From: Planctomycetota bacterium
GTDB lineage: Bacteria > Planctomycetota > Planctomycetia > Pirellulales > Thermoguttaceae
Assembly: GCA_021784975.1 (NCBI GenBank)
Contig: JAJYGU010000254.1
Location: 1-5,053, forward strand
Direction of reading: 5' to 3'
Length of the DNA stretch: 5,053 bases
Part shown: piece after piece, positions 1 through 5,053 of the stretch
Position numbering within the stretch: position 1 is the stretch's first letter
Layout: every line of letters begins with the position of its first letter
Position numbers and translations under genes: made by a program
The notes under the pieces: generated by a model
The model's input: the letters and a program-made list of their open reading frames with translations, nothing else
Told to the model about the DNA's origin: nothing
The model's database searches: none

Positions 1-229
1 GGCTCACGAAAAACGACGTCGTCTCCTTGGCGTGCGGCTGGCGCGACAACAGCCGCCGCGTCTCCGCGAACTCCTTGCTGGTCAGCAGGATAAGGCTCAG
101 CGTGCCCACCATCTCCGCAGCAAAGAACAGGTTCTGCGCGCCACATGCGTCAGCTCCGTCCGCCACAATGAGTGAGAGACCGACGTGCTCCTGCTCCACG
201 ATCCGCGCGACCGCCTCATGGGCCTGCAT
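1..229 (-). CDS. Partial unrecognised protein, possibly receiver-like, running off the left edge
   Basis: The minus strand from an ATG at 229 is open for 76 codons to the window edge, with C or G at nearly every third position. The reading begins MQAHEAVARIVEQEHVGL. It has a hydrophobic strand ending in an aspartate (LSLIVAD, residues 18-24), a helix-like stretch (about 31-42), a second strand ending LILLTS (46-51), and then a basic helix and TSFFVS (71-76). This strand-Asp / strand-Thr/Ser / strand order loosely resembles a response-regulator receiver domain (phospho-Asp near 24, Thr 50, with the conserved Lys expected just past the edge). The spacing is not exact and the family is not established. 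No Shine-Dalgarno sequence precedes the ATG, and the frame stays open upstream, so the ATG may not be a true start. The 5' end abuts or overlaps a kinase fragment on the other strand. Alternative: a non-coding mirror of something on the plus strand, but no plus frame here reads better. Confidence 0.4.
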   Translation of the reverse strand, partial: MQAHEAVARIVEQEHVGLSLIVADGADACGAQNLFFAAEMVGTLSLILLTSKEFAETRRLLSRQPHAKETTSFFVS

Positions 230-406
230 GGGGGGACCGTGACGGCCTCGAGCAATGGGCCGCGTCGCGGGAGCACCTTCACCGTCCGCCTGCCGTGGAC
301 CTTCGAAGAGCAGCCGCGGTTGGACTCGACGTTGGTGGAAAGCCTGGCCGAGTTCAGCAAGCAACGCTTCGACCTTGGCCGCGAGCCCACGCCAGCCGAG
401 AACTAA
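185..406 (+). pseudogene. Histidine kinase C-terminal fragment (HATPase_c end)
   Basis: From about 203 the plus strand reads RLMGLHGGTVTASSNG, then GSTFTVRLP. This is the classic end of a GHKL histidine-kinase ATPase domain: the helix before HGG, the G-x-V strand, and GS-x-F-x-V-x-LP. A roughly 35-residue hydrophilic tail ending EPTPAEN and a stop at 404-406 follow. The glycine-rich G boxes (GxGLGL type) and the N box, which should lie just upstream, are absent in all three plus frames. A TGA at 173-175 closes this frame, so the only possible start is a GTG at 185. The piece cannot make a working kinase as it stands. I read it as the 3' remnant of a kinase gene cut by a rearrangement near 200-230. 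If the window comes from a draft assembly, a misjoin is equally possible. In an intact gene it would phosphorylate a response regulator. Confidence 0.55.
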
Positions 407-431
407 GCCCTGATCATCCGAGCGAGAATAG

Positions 432-460
432 CCACGGATGGAACACGGATGAAACACGGA
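432..460. repeat. Short tandem repeat, CACGGATG units
   Basis: Three copies of a CACGGA core occur at about 10-11 base spacing (ccacggatg / gaacacggatg / aaacacgga) just after the kinase fragment's stop. Similar 'ACACGGATGAA' tracts are familiar from intergenic regions of several environmental bacteria; that comparison is from memory. No ORF, promoter or hairpin is evident in it. Confidence 0.6.
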
Positions 461-472
461 CCGAGAGGGCAT

Positions 473-534
473 CCTAATCCCCAATCCCTAATCCCTCCGC
501 TCCGACCCTTGACCTCCGACCCCTGACCCCTCCG
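473..534. repeat. C-rich degenerate tandem repeat upstream of rnhA
   Basis: Two blocks are visible. Three heptamers of the form CNAATCC lie at 474-494 (CTAATCC, CCAATCC, CTAATCC). Then a 14-base unit TCCGACCCYTGACC appears twice at 501-514 and 515-528 with one difference, followed by CCTCCG up to the rnhA ATG. The transcribed strand is almost free of G, so it leaves no Shine-Dalgarno sequence for rnhA. It could give an unstructured C-rich leader that lets ribosomes load without one. Nothing else functional was seen between 407 and 534. Confidence 0.6.
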
Positions 535-1020
535 ATGCCCTCTCGTCCGCCGCACAAGCCCGAGCTGCCTCCCGCCGAAGTCCACCTGTTCGCCGACGGG
601 GCGTGCAGCGGCAATCCCGGTCCAGGCGGCTGGGCGTTTGTGCTGCGCCATGTCCCGTCCGGCAAAGAAAAAGAATGCTCCGGCGGCGAGCGGGAAACCA
701 CCAACAACCGCATGGAGATGACCGCCGTCATCCGCGGGCTGGAGGCCCTCAATCGCCCCACCACGATCGAGTTGTTCACCGACAGCACCTACGTCGGCAA
801 AGGTCTTGTCGAGTGGCTGCCCAAGTGGAAGGCCAACGGCTGGCGCCGCCGCGAGGGCGGGCGATTGCAGGCCATCAAGAACGAAGACCTCTGGCGGCAA
901 CTCGATCAGTTGCTCGGGCGGCACCGCCTCCGCGTAACCCACGTCCGCGGCCACAGCGGCCACGTCGAGAACGAGCGCTGCGACACCCTGGCGGTGGCCG
1001 CCTACCAGAAGTTCCTCTAG
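535..1020 (+). CDS. rnhA: Ribonuclease HI
   Basis: The 161-residue protein is a cytoplasmic endonuclease that cuts the RNA strand of RNA:DNA hybrids, clearing R-loops and helping remove primers. Residues corresponding to the E. coli active site are all present: Asp21 in FADGACSGNPGPGGWA, Glu61 in TTNNRMEMTA, Asp83 in LFTDSTYV, His140 in VRGHSGHVENERCD and Asp150 in the same block. The basic 'handle' helix of the bacterial type I enzyme is also recognisable (about 94-121, WLPKWKANGW to KNEDLW). Length is close to the usual 150-160, with about ten extra Pro/charged residues at the N terminus. The ATG is the first available start in frame; it has no Shine-Dalgarno and sits directly after a C-rich repeat. 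The gene is flanked by repeats on both sides and looks monocistronic. Identity is certain; only the start could be argued. Confidence 0.97.
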   Translation: MPSRPPHKPELPPAEVHLFADGACSGNPGPGGWAFVLRHVPSGKEKECSGGERETTNNRMEMTAVIRGLEALNRPTTIELFTDSTYVGKGLVEWLPKWKANGWRRREGGRLQAIKNEDLWRQLDQLLGRHRLRVTHVRGHSGHVENERCDTLAVAAYQKFL

Positions 1021-1022
1021 GC

Positions 1023-1103
1023 GGGGACGGTCCCGATTTTTGCGGCGGAGAGAGTTCACCCGGCAGTTGCCGGCATCCGGGCCGCGAAAATGGGACTGTC
1101 CCC
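1023..1103. repeat. REP-like inverted repeat (GGGAC-N-GTCCC family), copy A
   Basis: The left arm (1023-1046) and right arm (1081-1103) are inverted copies, differing by one gap and two mismatches. Each arm contains its own palindrome: GGGACGGTCCC at 1024-1034 and GGGACTGTCCC at 1092-1102. The centre holds a perfect six-base-pair hairpin, CCGGCA-GT-TGCCGG (1060-1073). It begins two bases after the rnhA stop, so its RNA could act as a stem-loop terminator or 3' stabiliser, although no U tract follows. The structure resembles repetitive extragenic palindromes mobilised in trans by RAYT (IS200/IS605-type) transposases. That kinship is inferred from structure and from the second copy at 2070-2126. 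Confidence 0.75.
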
Positions 1104-1134
1104 TTCGACCTCCTCGTTTCATAGAACTTCGCTC

Positions 1135-1162
1135 TTGACGGATTTCTCCGCCCGGTTATACT
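1135..1162 (+). promoter_or_regulatory. Sigma-70-type promoter for the blaI-like/M56 pair
   Basis: TTGACG (1135-1140) and TATACT (1157-1162) are separated by 16 bases. Both hexamers are one base from the consensus TTGACA / TATAAT. Transcription would start near 1168-1170, giving a leader of about 130 bases before the repressor ATG. It is the only strong promoter match I found in the window and lies between rnhA and the repressor, marking them as separate transcription units. BlaI-family repressors commonly regulate their own promoter, so this is the expected target. Confidence 0.65.
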
Positions 1163-1167
1163 TCTAG

Positions 1168-1175
1168 TTAATTAA
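1168..1175. promoter_or_regulatory. Candidate operator, TTAATTAA palindrome at the start site
   Basis: A perfect eight-base palindrome lies six bases past the -10 hexamer, at the predicted transcription start, inside an AT-rich patch (about 1156-1180) that stands out from the GC-rich surroundings. The position suits an autorepressor such as the BlaI-like protein encoded downstream. The classical BlaI/MecI dyad built on TACA/TGTA is not present, and eight bases are short for a dimer site, so this is a weak suggestion. Confidence 0.2.
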
Positions 1176-1201
1176 AAGATTGGACTCTGCTCAGAGCAAG
1201 T

Positions 1202-1284
1202 GCCAAGAGGGGACGGGCTCCGCCGCCGGCTGCGAAGTCGCGCGGCGAAGACGGGTCGCGGCGGCGGCGCCTGTCCCCTTTGGC
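1202..1284. repeat. GC-rich inverted repeat in the repressor leader
   Basis: GCCAAGAGGGGACGGGCTCC (1202-1221) continuing as GCCGCC pairs with the segment ending GCCTGTCCCCTTTGGC (1269-1284). The arms are roughly 24 bases with one bulge and a few mismatches; the intervening 35 or so bases are themselves GC-rich. It shares the GGGGAC ... GTCCCC ends with the copies at 1023 and 2070 but has different inner sequence (GGCNCCGCCGCC), so it may be a related subfamily. In RNA it would form a strong hairpin ending 18 bases before the repressor ATG, which could hinder or tune expression. Confidence 0.6.
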
Positions 1285-1288
1285 GACC

Positions 1289-1292
1289 GGAG
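1289..1292 (+). promoter_or_regulatory. Ribosome binding site of the BlaI-like gene
   Basis: GGAG lies ten bases before the ATG at 1303. It favours that start over the in-frame TTG at 1180, which would add 41 residues translated from the leader inverted repeat and has no conserved BlaI sequence. Confidence 0.55.
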
Positions 1293-1302
1293 CAACAGCA
1301 AA

Positions 1303-1707
1303 ATGGCCCGCCCGAAATCGCCTCACCCCACCGAACTGGAACTGGAAATCCTCAAAATCCTCTGGCAGCGGTGGCCGCTGGCGGTCCGCGAGGTCCGCGA
1401 GGCCTTGGCCGAAGCCGGCCGCGATCTGGCCCACACCTCGGTCATCACCACGTTGAACGTAATGGTCCGCAAAAAATACCTCCGCCGCTCGATGCAAGGC
1501 AACGCCTGCCGTTTCGCCCCGCGGATCAGCCGCCAACAGGCCTCCCAGCGAATGCTGGGCGACGTGGTTGAGCGGGTCTTCGACGGTTCAGCCAAGGCGG
1601 TCGTGCTGAGTCTCTTCGATTGCGCAGAGCTAAACCCCTCCGAGCTCAAAGAACTGCGTCGGCTGATCGACGAAAAGGCAAAGGAGCACAAAAATGGTCC
1701 CCAGTAG
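1303..1707 (+). CDS. BlaI/MecI/CopY-family transcriptional repressor
   Basis: The 134-residue cytoplasmic winged-helix repressor matches the BlaI/MecI family in length and order of parts. Residues 9-24 (PTELELEILKILWQRW) correspond to the family's 'L-T-x-x-E-x-E-I-x-x-x-LW' opening. Residues 26-36 (LAVREVREALA) form helix 2, and 42-62 (LAHTSVITTLNVMVRKKYLRR) the recognition helix and turn into the wing. The wing ends near RFAPRISR (70-77). The C-terminal dimerisation helices start at about 78 and include VFDGSAKAVVLSLF (92-105), equivalent to the conserved F-x-G-S region near which BlaI and MecI are cleaved on induction. The start is ATG 1303, with GGAG ahead of it. The stop overlaps the M56 gene by 14 bases, so the two are coupled. 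It probably represses its own promoter at 1135-1162 and is inactivated when the M56 partner is triggered. The regulated target beyond this operon cannot be told. I give no gene symbol because a beta-lactam role is unproven. Confidence 0.93.
   Translation: MARPKSPHPTELELEILKILWQRWPLAVREVREALAEAGRDLAHTSVITTLNVMVRKKYLRRSMQGNACRFAPRISRQQASQRMLGDVVERVFDGSAKAVVLSLFDCAELNPSELKELRRLIDEKAKEHKNGPQ
1680..1686 (+). promoter_or_regulatory. Shine-Dalgarno of the M56 gene, inside the repressor gene
   Basis: AAAGGAG lies seven bases before the ATG at 1694, within the last codons of the repressor. It is the best ribosome binding site in the window. It fixes the peptidase start and indicates that the two overlapping frames are translated from one message. 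Confidence 0.8.
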
Positions 1708-4700
1708 TCTCGCGGAGACGTTCGAGTGGATCGGAACCGGCGGCAGCCAGCAGTTAACGCGGGCGTTGCTCCATTTCCTATGGCAGGGCTGTCTGATTGC
1801 CGTGCTTTACGCGATTGCAGCCCGAGCGATGCGCCGCGGGCCGGCCAACGCCCGCTATGGGACCGGTGTGGCCGCTCTCCTGCTCATGGCAGCCTGCCTG
1901 CCGGCCACCCTCTGGATGTTGCCGCGTCCGGCCATGCCGCCGGCAACGACGGAGATCGATGAACCTGGCTCGGCGGCGCCAACCCAAGCCATAACCCCAA
2001 TGCCGGAGCCAGCCGCTGTCGAAGCCGAACGGATGCCCGGCGGGCAGCCGGTTAGCGTGCCCGCAACCAAAGGGACTGTCCCAGTTTTTGTGGCAGGAAG
2101 CCGCCAAAATGGGACTGTCCCTCTTTGGCCAGCGTTCCTGGCGTGGCTATTGACCTGCGTTTCACCGTACGCCAGCGGCCTTTACCTGTGCGGCGTGGCC
2201 GTCATGTTGCTTCGCGTCTCGGTGGGCTTGCAAGGGGGCCGGGGGCTGCGGCGCTGCTGCACTCCGCTGACCGGCGGCGCGATCTTCGCCATGGTCCGCG
2301 AGCACGCTCGCCGCTTGCGTCTGCGGGTCATTCCGATGGTTGCCTGCGCCGAGCGGGTTTCGGTGCCGATCGTGGTGGGCGTAGTGCGGCCGATGATTTT
2401 GCTGCCCGCCAGTCTCGCCTCGGGTCTGACCTTGCAGCAAACCGAAGCGGTCCTGTTGCACGAGTTGGCCCACATTCGCCGCCTGGATCCGTTGGTCAAC
2501 GTGCTCCAGCGGTTGGTCGAGGCGATGCTCTTCTTCCATCCGGCCGTATGGTGGCTCAGCCGGCGGATCGCCGCCGAGCGGGAAGACGCCTGCGACGACC
2601 TGGTCCTTCGCTCAAATTGCAGCCGCACCGCCTATGCCGACGCCTTGGTGCGGATGGCCGAGCTTTCTCTGGCCCCACAACGGTGCCGCGGAAGTGAAGC
2701 TGCCGCCCTGGGCGCAACCGGTAGCCATTCTTCGCAATTCAAACGCCGCGTGCTGCGACTGCTGGGGGCGGAGGAAAGCCCACGGCTGCGGCTGAGCGGG
2801 CTAGGCACGTTGGGATTGGCCGCCACGATCGCCGTGGCGGTGCTGCTACCGCTGGCGTGGCACGGCGCGGTACGCGCGGATGTGCAGCAAACGGCGACGC
2901 GCGCGGATGCGCAGCAAACGGCGACGCGCGCGGATGCGACTAATCTTTCGCCAAAGCGGGTAACCCCCGAACCGCGGAAACCTACCGCCAAATCCCCAGC
3001 CCTCCAGCCGATCTCGATGCCGGCGGCCGAATTTGCCAGACTCTCCCTGGCCGAGCAGCGCGCGGTGCTGGTTCGCGCGTTTCAACGGCGGCTGGAACAC
3101 CTGCAAAACCTTTTCTTCGAAGTGGACCAATTCAGGTGCGGTCGGGAGAATGTGGCCGGAGAACCGAGTGGGCCGCCGATTCATCCTTCTCACCAGCGCT
3201 ATCGGCACTGGCGGATCGGCAACTCGTTTCGGGAGGATGTCGGCAGGGTTGAAGAGTCCCAGTCCACCAACGTCTCTTTCGATAGCTCCTATGGGTGCAA
3301 CGCCGAGGAGGGCGTGGCACGAAACTACTATGGTTCGATGGATGGCAAGCGCCCGCCTCAGGGTCAGGTTCAATACCCGGTCTTTCCTCTAGACGACAAC
3401 GCCTATGTCCACTGGTTGTACCATTCTCCCGAGCCGACCCATTGGCAGCATGTGGAATACCTATTCCCGTACCTCCTGGCGAACGCAAACAAGTTTGAGA
3501 TTACAGCACCCTTCGCCGGCAAGCTGGTACAACTTTCCTTCCCATGGCAGCCGCCTTGGGCCAGACAGCCGGGCGGAAAACGTACGTATCTGCTCGACCC
3601 GGAACGCGGATTCTTGCCCGTCCATTGCGATTCGTTCTACGACGATCCGCCCACGGCTCAGAATCCGATGTGGCGCATCGAGCGATTTGTAGTGGGAGAT
3701 AGCCGGCTGGTGGGCGACGTTTGGATGCCCACCAAGCTCACCGAATGGGTGGCCGCGTCGCCGGTCCCCAATCGCGTCAGCGAAGCCAAGCTGGTGGTCT
3801 CGCGAATTGAGCGTGGCGTGGTGAAGCCCAACGACCTTTTTATACCCTTTCCAGCGGGGACGCGGGTGGAGGACGTGATTGAGGGGGCAACCTATGTTGT
3901 CAACACCCACGGGGAGGCGACCGATGTCAAGTTCGAGCGCGGCTGGTGGCAGAAGCCGCCCGAGGGGTGGATGTGGCACAGGCCGCCAAACGGCGTGACC
4001 TCGTGGCGCAGCCGATTCGCTCCGGCGGATCGAGAAAAGCTTGCCGCCGCGAAACGCGTGATCGCCCAGCGCGAAGAGCGCATGGCGAAGCTCCTGAAAC
4101 CGACGCCGGGCAACCCCGCGCTCAACCAGCAAGCTCGCATCAACAACGCCTTGGAGGTTCTCCGGGTCTACCAGATCGCCGACAACGAACGGCTGTGGGC
4201 CTCGGCCATCCGCGAGTTGATTCAAATCGGCAAGGCGGCGGTGCCCGCGCTGATCGCCGAGCTGGATCGCACTGAGCGAAACCAGACGCTGCGGGCGCTC
4301 GGCTTCGTGCTCCGCGGGATCGGTGATCCGCGTGCCATACCAGCGATGATCCGCGCTATCCCCCGCCTCGCGCAACCGGAGGGCAGCGACTTCGGCCTGT
4401 TGATCCGAGACGATCCCGATCTCTCACAATTTATGCGAGAGCACAGCGCGGATTACCGGGGCAGTCGCGGCGGGACTACACCTGGCGGCGCCTATTTCTC
4501 CTTCGGGCGTCCTATGCGGGAGATCATGTCCACGCTCGAAAAGATGACTGGCCAGAGGTTCGGTTGGGAAGAGCTCAATTTTGCCGCCTTGAAGGGAGGC
4601 CCCAGTCAACAACGCGCCGTGCGCGGGCAGTTCCTGCAACTTGCCCGACGATGGGCGGACTGGTGGTCGCGCCATTGGAAAGAATACGTCGACAGCGAAG

Positions 4701-5053
4701 GCGACGCCCAGCTCGATTTGATCCGGCAGACGCTTCAGCGATGGGAACGAACCGTCGCCGCCGGAAGCCAGCCGCCGCCACTTGCATTTCCGCGCGGGTC
4801 TGGCGTGACCGAGACCGGCGCGACTCTGGATCAGTTCGTGCGGTCTTTCAGGGAGCGCCCCTCGGCCGGCTTCTTGGACCTCGATACCGGCCGGCATCCC
4901 AAGCCGCCCGCGAACCTGCTCAAACAGTCTCCCGAGGATAAACCCTCGGCCGCTTTATGGGCTTGGGCCGAGCGTGAGGGCGTCGATCTGATCAACATCA
5001 AGGTCACCCCGTCCGGCAGCGACAAATCATTCTACGCCTTCCAGCCGGTGGGC
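1694..5053 (+). CDS. BlaR1/MecR1-like M56 membrane zinc peptidase with large composite C-terminal region (3' end outside window)
   Basis: One frame is open for 1120 codons to the window edge. Membrane segments lie near residues 24-43 (after LLHFLWQG, typical of M56 N termini), 57-76, 144-174 and 369-390. The zinc site is HELAH (256-260), with downstream glutamates in AEREDACDD (294-302), the third-ligand block of M56 enzymes. FFHPAVWWLSRRI (280-292) is the usual connecting helix. A nine-residue tandem repeat (394-415) and a Pro/Lys linker follow the last membrane segment. Residues about 450-740 look LolA/RseB-like: an amphipathic opening helix (about 449-470), then YLLDPERGFLPV (632-643), GDVWMPTKL (674-682) and FIPFPAGTRVEDVI (716-729). 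A charged helix covers 779-803, and a HEAT-like pair 836-892 (GKAAVPALIAEL, GDPRAIPAMI). Residues 893-1120 are unassigned and contain FLDLDTGR and a Trp-rich stretch. No STxK/SxN/KTG penicillin-binding set was found; a lone SEAK at 696 is likely chance. Known BlaR1 proteins sense through the outer domain and trigger cleavage of BlaI; that action on the neighbour is inferred here. Confidence 0.92.
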   Translation, partial: MVPSSLAETFEWIGTGGSQQLTRALLHFLWQGCLIAVLYAIAARAMRRGPANARYGTGVAALLLMAACLPATLWMLPRPAMPPATTEIDEPGSAAPTQAITPMPEPAAVEAERMPGGQPVSVPATKGTVPVFVAGSRQNGTVPLWPAFLAWLLTCVSPYASGLYLCGVAVMLLRVSVGLQGGRGLRRCCTPLTGGAIFAMVREHARRLRLRVIPMVACAERVSVPIVVGVVRPMILLPASLASGLTLQQTEAVLLHELAHIRRLDPLVNVLQRLVEAMLFFHPAVWWLSRRIAAEREDACDDLVLRSNCSRTAYADALVRMAELSLAPQRCRGSEAAALGATGSHSSQFKRRVLRLLGAEESPRLRLSGLGTLGLAATIAVAVLLPLAWHGAVRADVQQTATRADAQQTATRADATNLSPKRVTPEPRKPTAKSPALQPISMPAAEFARLSLAEQRAVLVRAFQRRLEHLQNLFFEVDQFRCGRENVAGEPSGPPIHPSHQRYRHWRIGNSFREDVGRVEESQSTNVSFDSSYGCNAEEGVARNYYGSMDGKRPPQGQVQYPVFPLDDNAYVHWLYHSPEPTHWQHVEYLFPYLLANANKFEITAPFAGKLVQLSFPWQPPWARQPGGKRTYLLDPERGFLPVHCDSFYDDPPTAQNPMWRIERFVVGDSRLVGDVWMPTKLTEWVAASPVPNRVSEAKLVVSRIERGVVKPNDLFIPFPAGTRVEDVIEGATYVVNTHGEATDVKFERGWWQKPPEGWMWHRPPNGVTSWRSRFAPADREKLAAAKRVIAQREERMAKLLKPTPGNPALNQQARINNALEVLRVYQIADNERLWASAIRELIQIGKAAVPALIAELDRTERNQTLRALGFVLRGIGDPRAIPAMIRAIPRLAQPEGSDFGLLIRDDPDLSQFMREHSADYRGSRGGTTPGGAYFSFGRPMREIMSTLEKMTGQRFGWEELNFAALKGGPSQQRAVRGQFLQLARRWADWWSRHWKEYVDSEGDAQLDLIRQTLQRWERTVAAGSQPPPLAFPRGSGVTETGATLDQFVRSFRERPSAGFLDLDTGRHPKPPANLLKQSPEDKPSAALWAWAEREGVDLINIKVTPSGSDKSFYAFQPVG
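2070..2126. repeat. REP-like inverted repeat inside the M56 coding region, copy B
   Basis: The left arm contains GGGACTGTCCC (2072-2082), then AGTTTTTGTGGC. The right arm has GCCGCC, then AAAATGGGACTGTCCC (2106-2121) and CTCTT. The 16-base AAAATGGGACTGTCCC is identical to 1087-1102 in copy A. It lies in the peptidase frame and encodes residues 126-143, reading GTVPVF and NGTVP, in the Pro-rich loop between membrane segments 2 and 3. The frame stays open through it, so the element is tolerated as protein sequence. Confidence 0.75.
2873..2938 (+). repeat. In-frame 27-base tandem repeat
   Basis: A 27-base unit occurs at 2873-2899 and 2900-2926, with a third partial copy at 2927-2938. The first two copies differ at one base (GTG against GCG, Val against Ala). 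It encodes RADVQQTAT, RADAQQTAT, RADA at residues 394-415, directly after the last membrane segment, as a hydrophilic spacer. Near identity at DNA level suggests a recent slippage duplication. Confidence 0.9.

Noticed and set aside
509..534. TTGACC at 509-514 as a -35 element for rnhA
   Set aside because: It belongs to the 14-base tandem repeat, and no -10-like hexamer fits before the ATG.
432..534. CRISPR array
   Set aside because: The repeats are too short and degenerate, there are no spacers of constant length, and no cas genes are in view.
403..1122. A 239-codon minus-strand open frame across rnhA
   Set aside because: It is antisense to a certain RNase HI gene, and it extends into the repeat tracts on both sides.
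1180..1302. TTG start giving a 41-residue longer BlaI-like protein
   Set aside because: The extension is translated from the leader inverted repeat, is low-complexity Ala/Arg, and starts almost at the predicted transcription start. ATG 1303 has a Shine-Dalgarno and fits the family length.
2125..2697. A 190-codon plus-strand frame within the M56 gene
   Set aside because: It is the shifted frame over the HELAH region; the M56 motifs read only in the frame starting at 1694.
3779..3790. SEAK as a possible SxxK active site of a beta-lactam sensor
   Set aside because: No SxN or KTG partner motifs at suitable spacing, and it sits in the LolA/RseB-like region; a four-residue match is expected by chance.
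3461..4375. A 304-codon open frame on the minus strand
   Set aside because: It lies wholly inside the M56 gene, mirrors its GC-rich codons, and its translation is Arg/His/Gly-rich with no recognisable motif. The plus-strand frame has clear domain sequence throughout.

Overview
The window is about 60% or more GC with strong G/C preference at third codon positions. Its gene content points to a planctomycete, probably Pirellulales-like and possibly from a metagenome: a BlaI-type repressor overlapping a very large M56 peptidase with an extra periplasmic region, GC-rich inverted repeats of the GGGAC-N-GTCCC type, and short intergenic tandem repeats. The assignment rests on recollection of such genomes, not on a marker gene.

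Layout. Bases 1-406 form a broken-looking edge. The minus strand from 229 to 1 reads as a plausible protein with alternating hydrophobic strands, running off the left edge. The plus strand from about 203 to 406 encodes the last part of a histidine-kinase ATPase domain whose upstream half is missing in every frame. Bases 407-534 hold two simple tandem-repeat tracts. Bases 535-1020 encode ribonuclease HI (rnhA), with all catalytic residues. Bases 1021-1134 hold a GC-rich inverted repeat. A good sigma-70-type promoter (1135-1162) is followed by a leader of roughly 130 bases containing another inverted repeat. Next comes a BlaI/MecI-family repressor (1303-1707), overlapped by 14 bases by an M56 (BlaR1/MecR1-like) membrane metallopeptidase gene. 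That gene is open from 1694 to the right edge, at least 1120 codons.

How the genes fit together. The repressor and peptidase form a two-gene, translationally coupled signalling unit of the BlaI-BlaR1 plan: a winged-helix repressor and a membrane zinc protease that probably relieves repression. The peptidase has no recognisable penicillin-binding sensor. After its last membrane segment it carries a roughly 290-residue region that looks LolA/RseB-like, a short charged helix, a HEAT-like repeat pair and a further unidentified region. The signal it senses is therefore probably not a beta-lactam. rnhA is a separate housekeeping gene and does not look co-transcribed with the pair.

The most notable points are the composite peptidase, a copy of the intergenic inverted repeat inside its reading frame (2070-2126), and the strand switch at the left edge.
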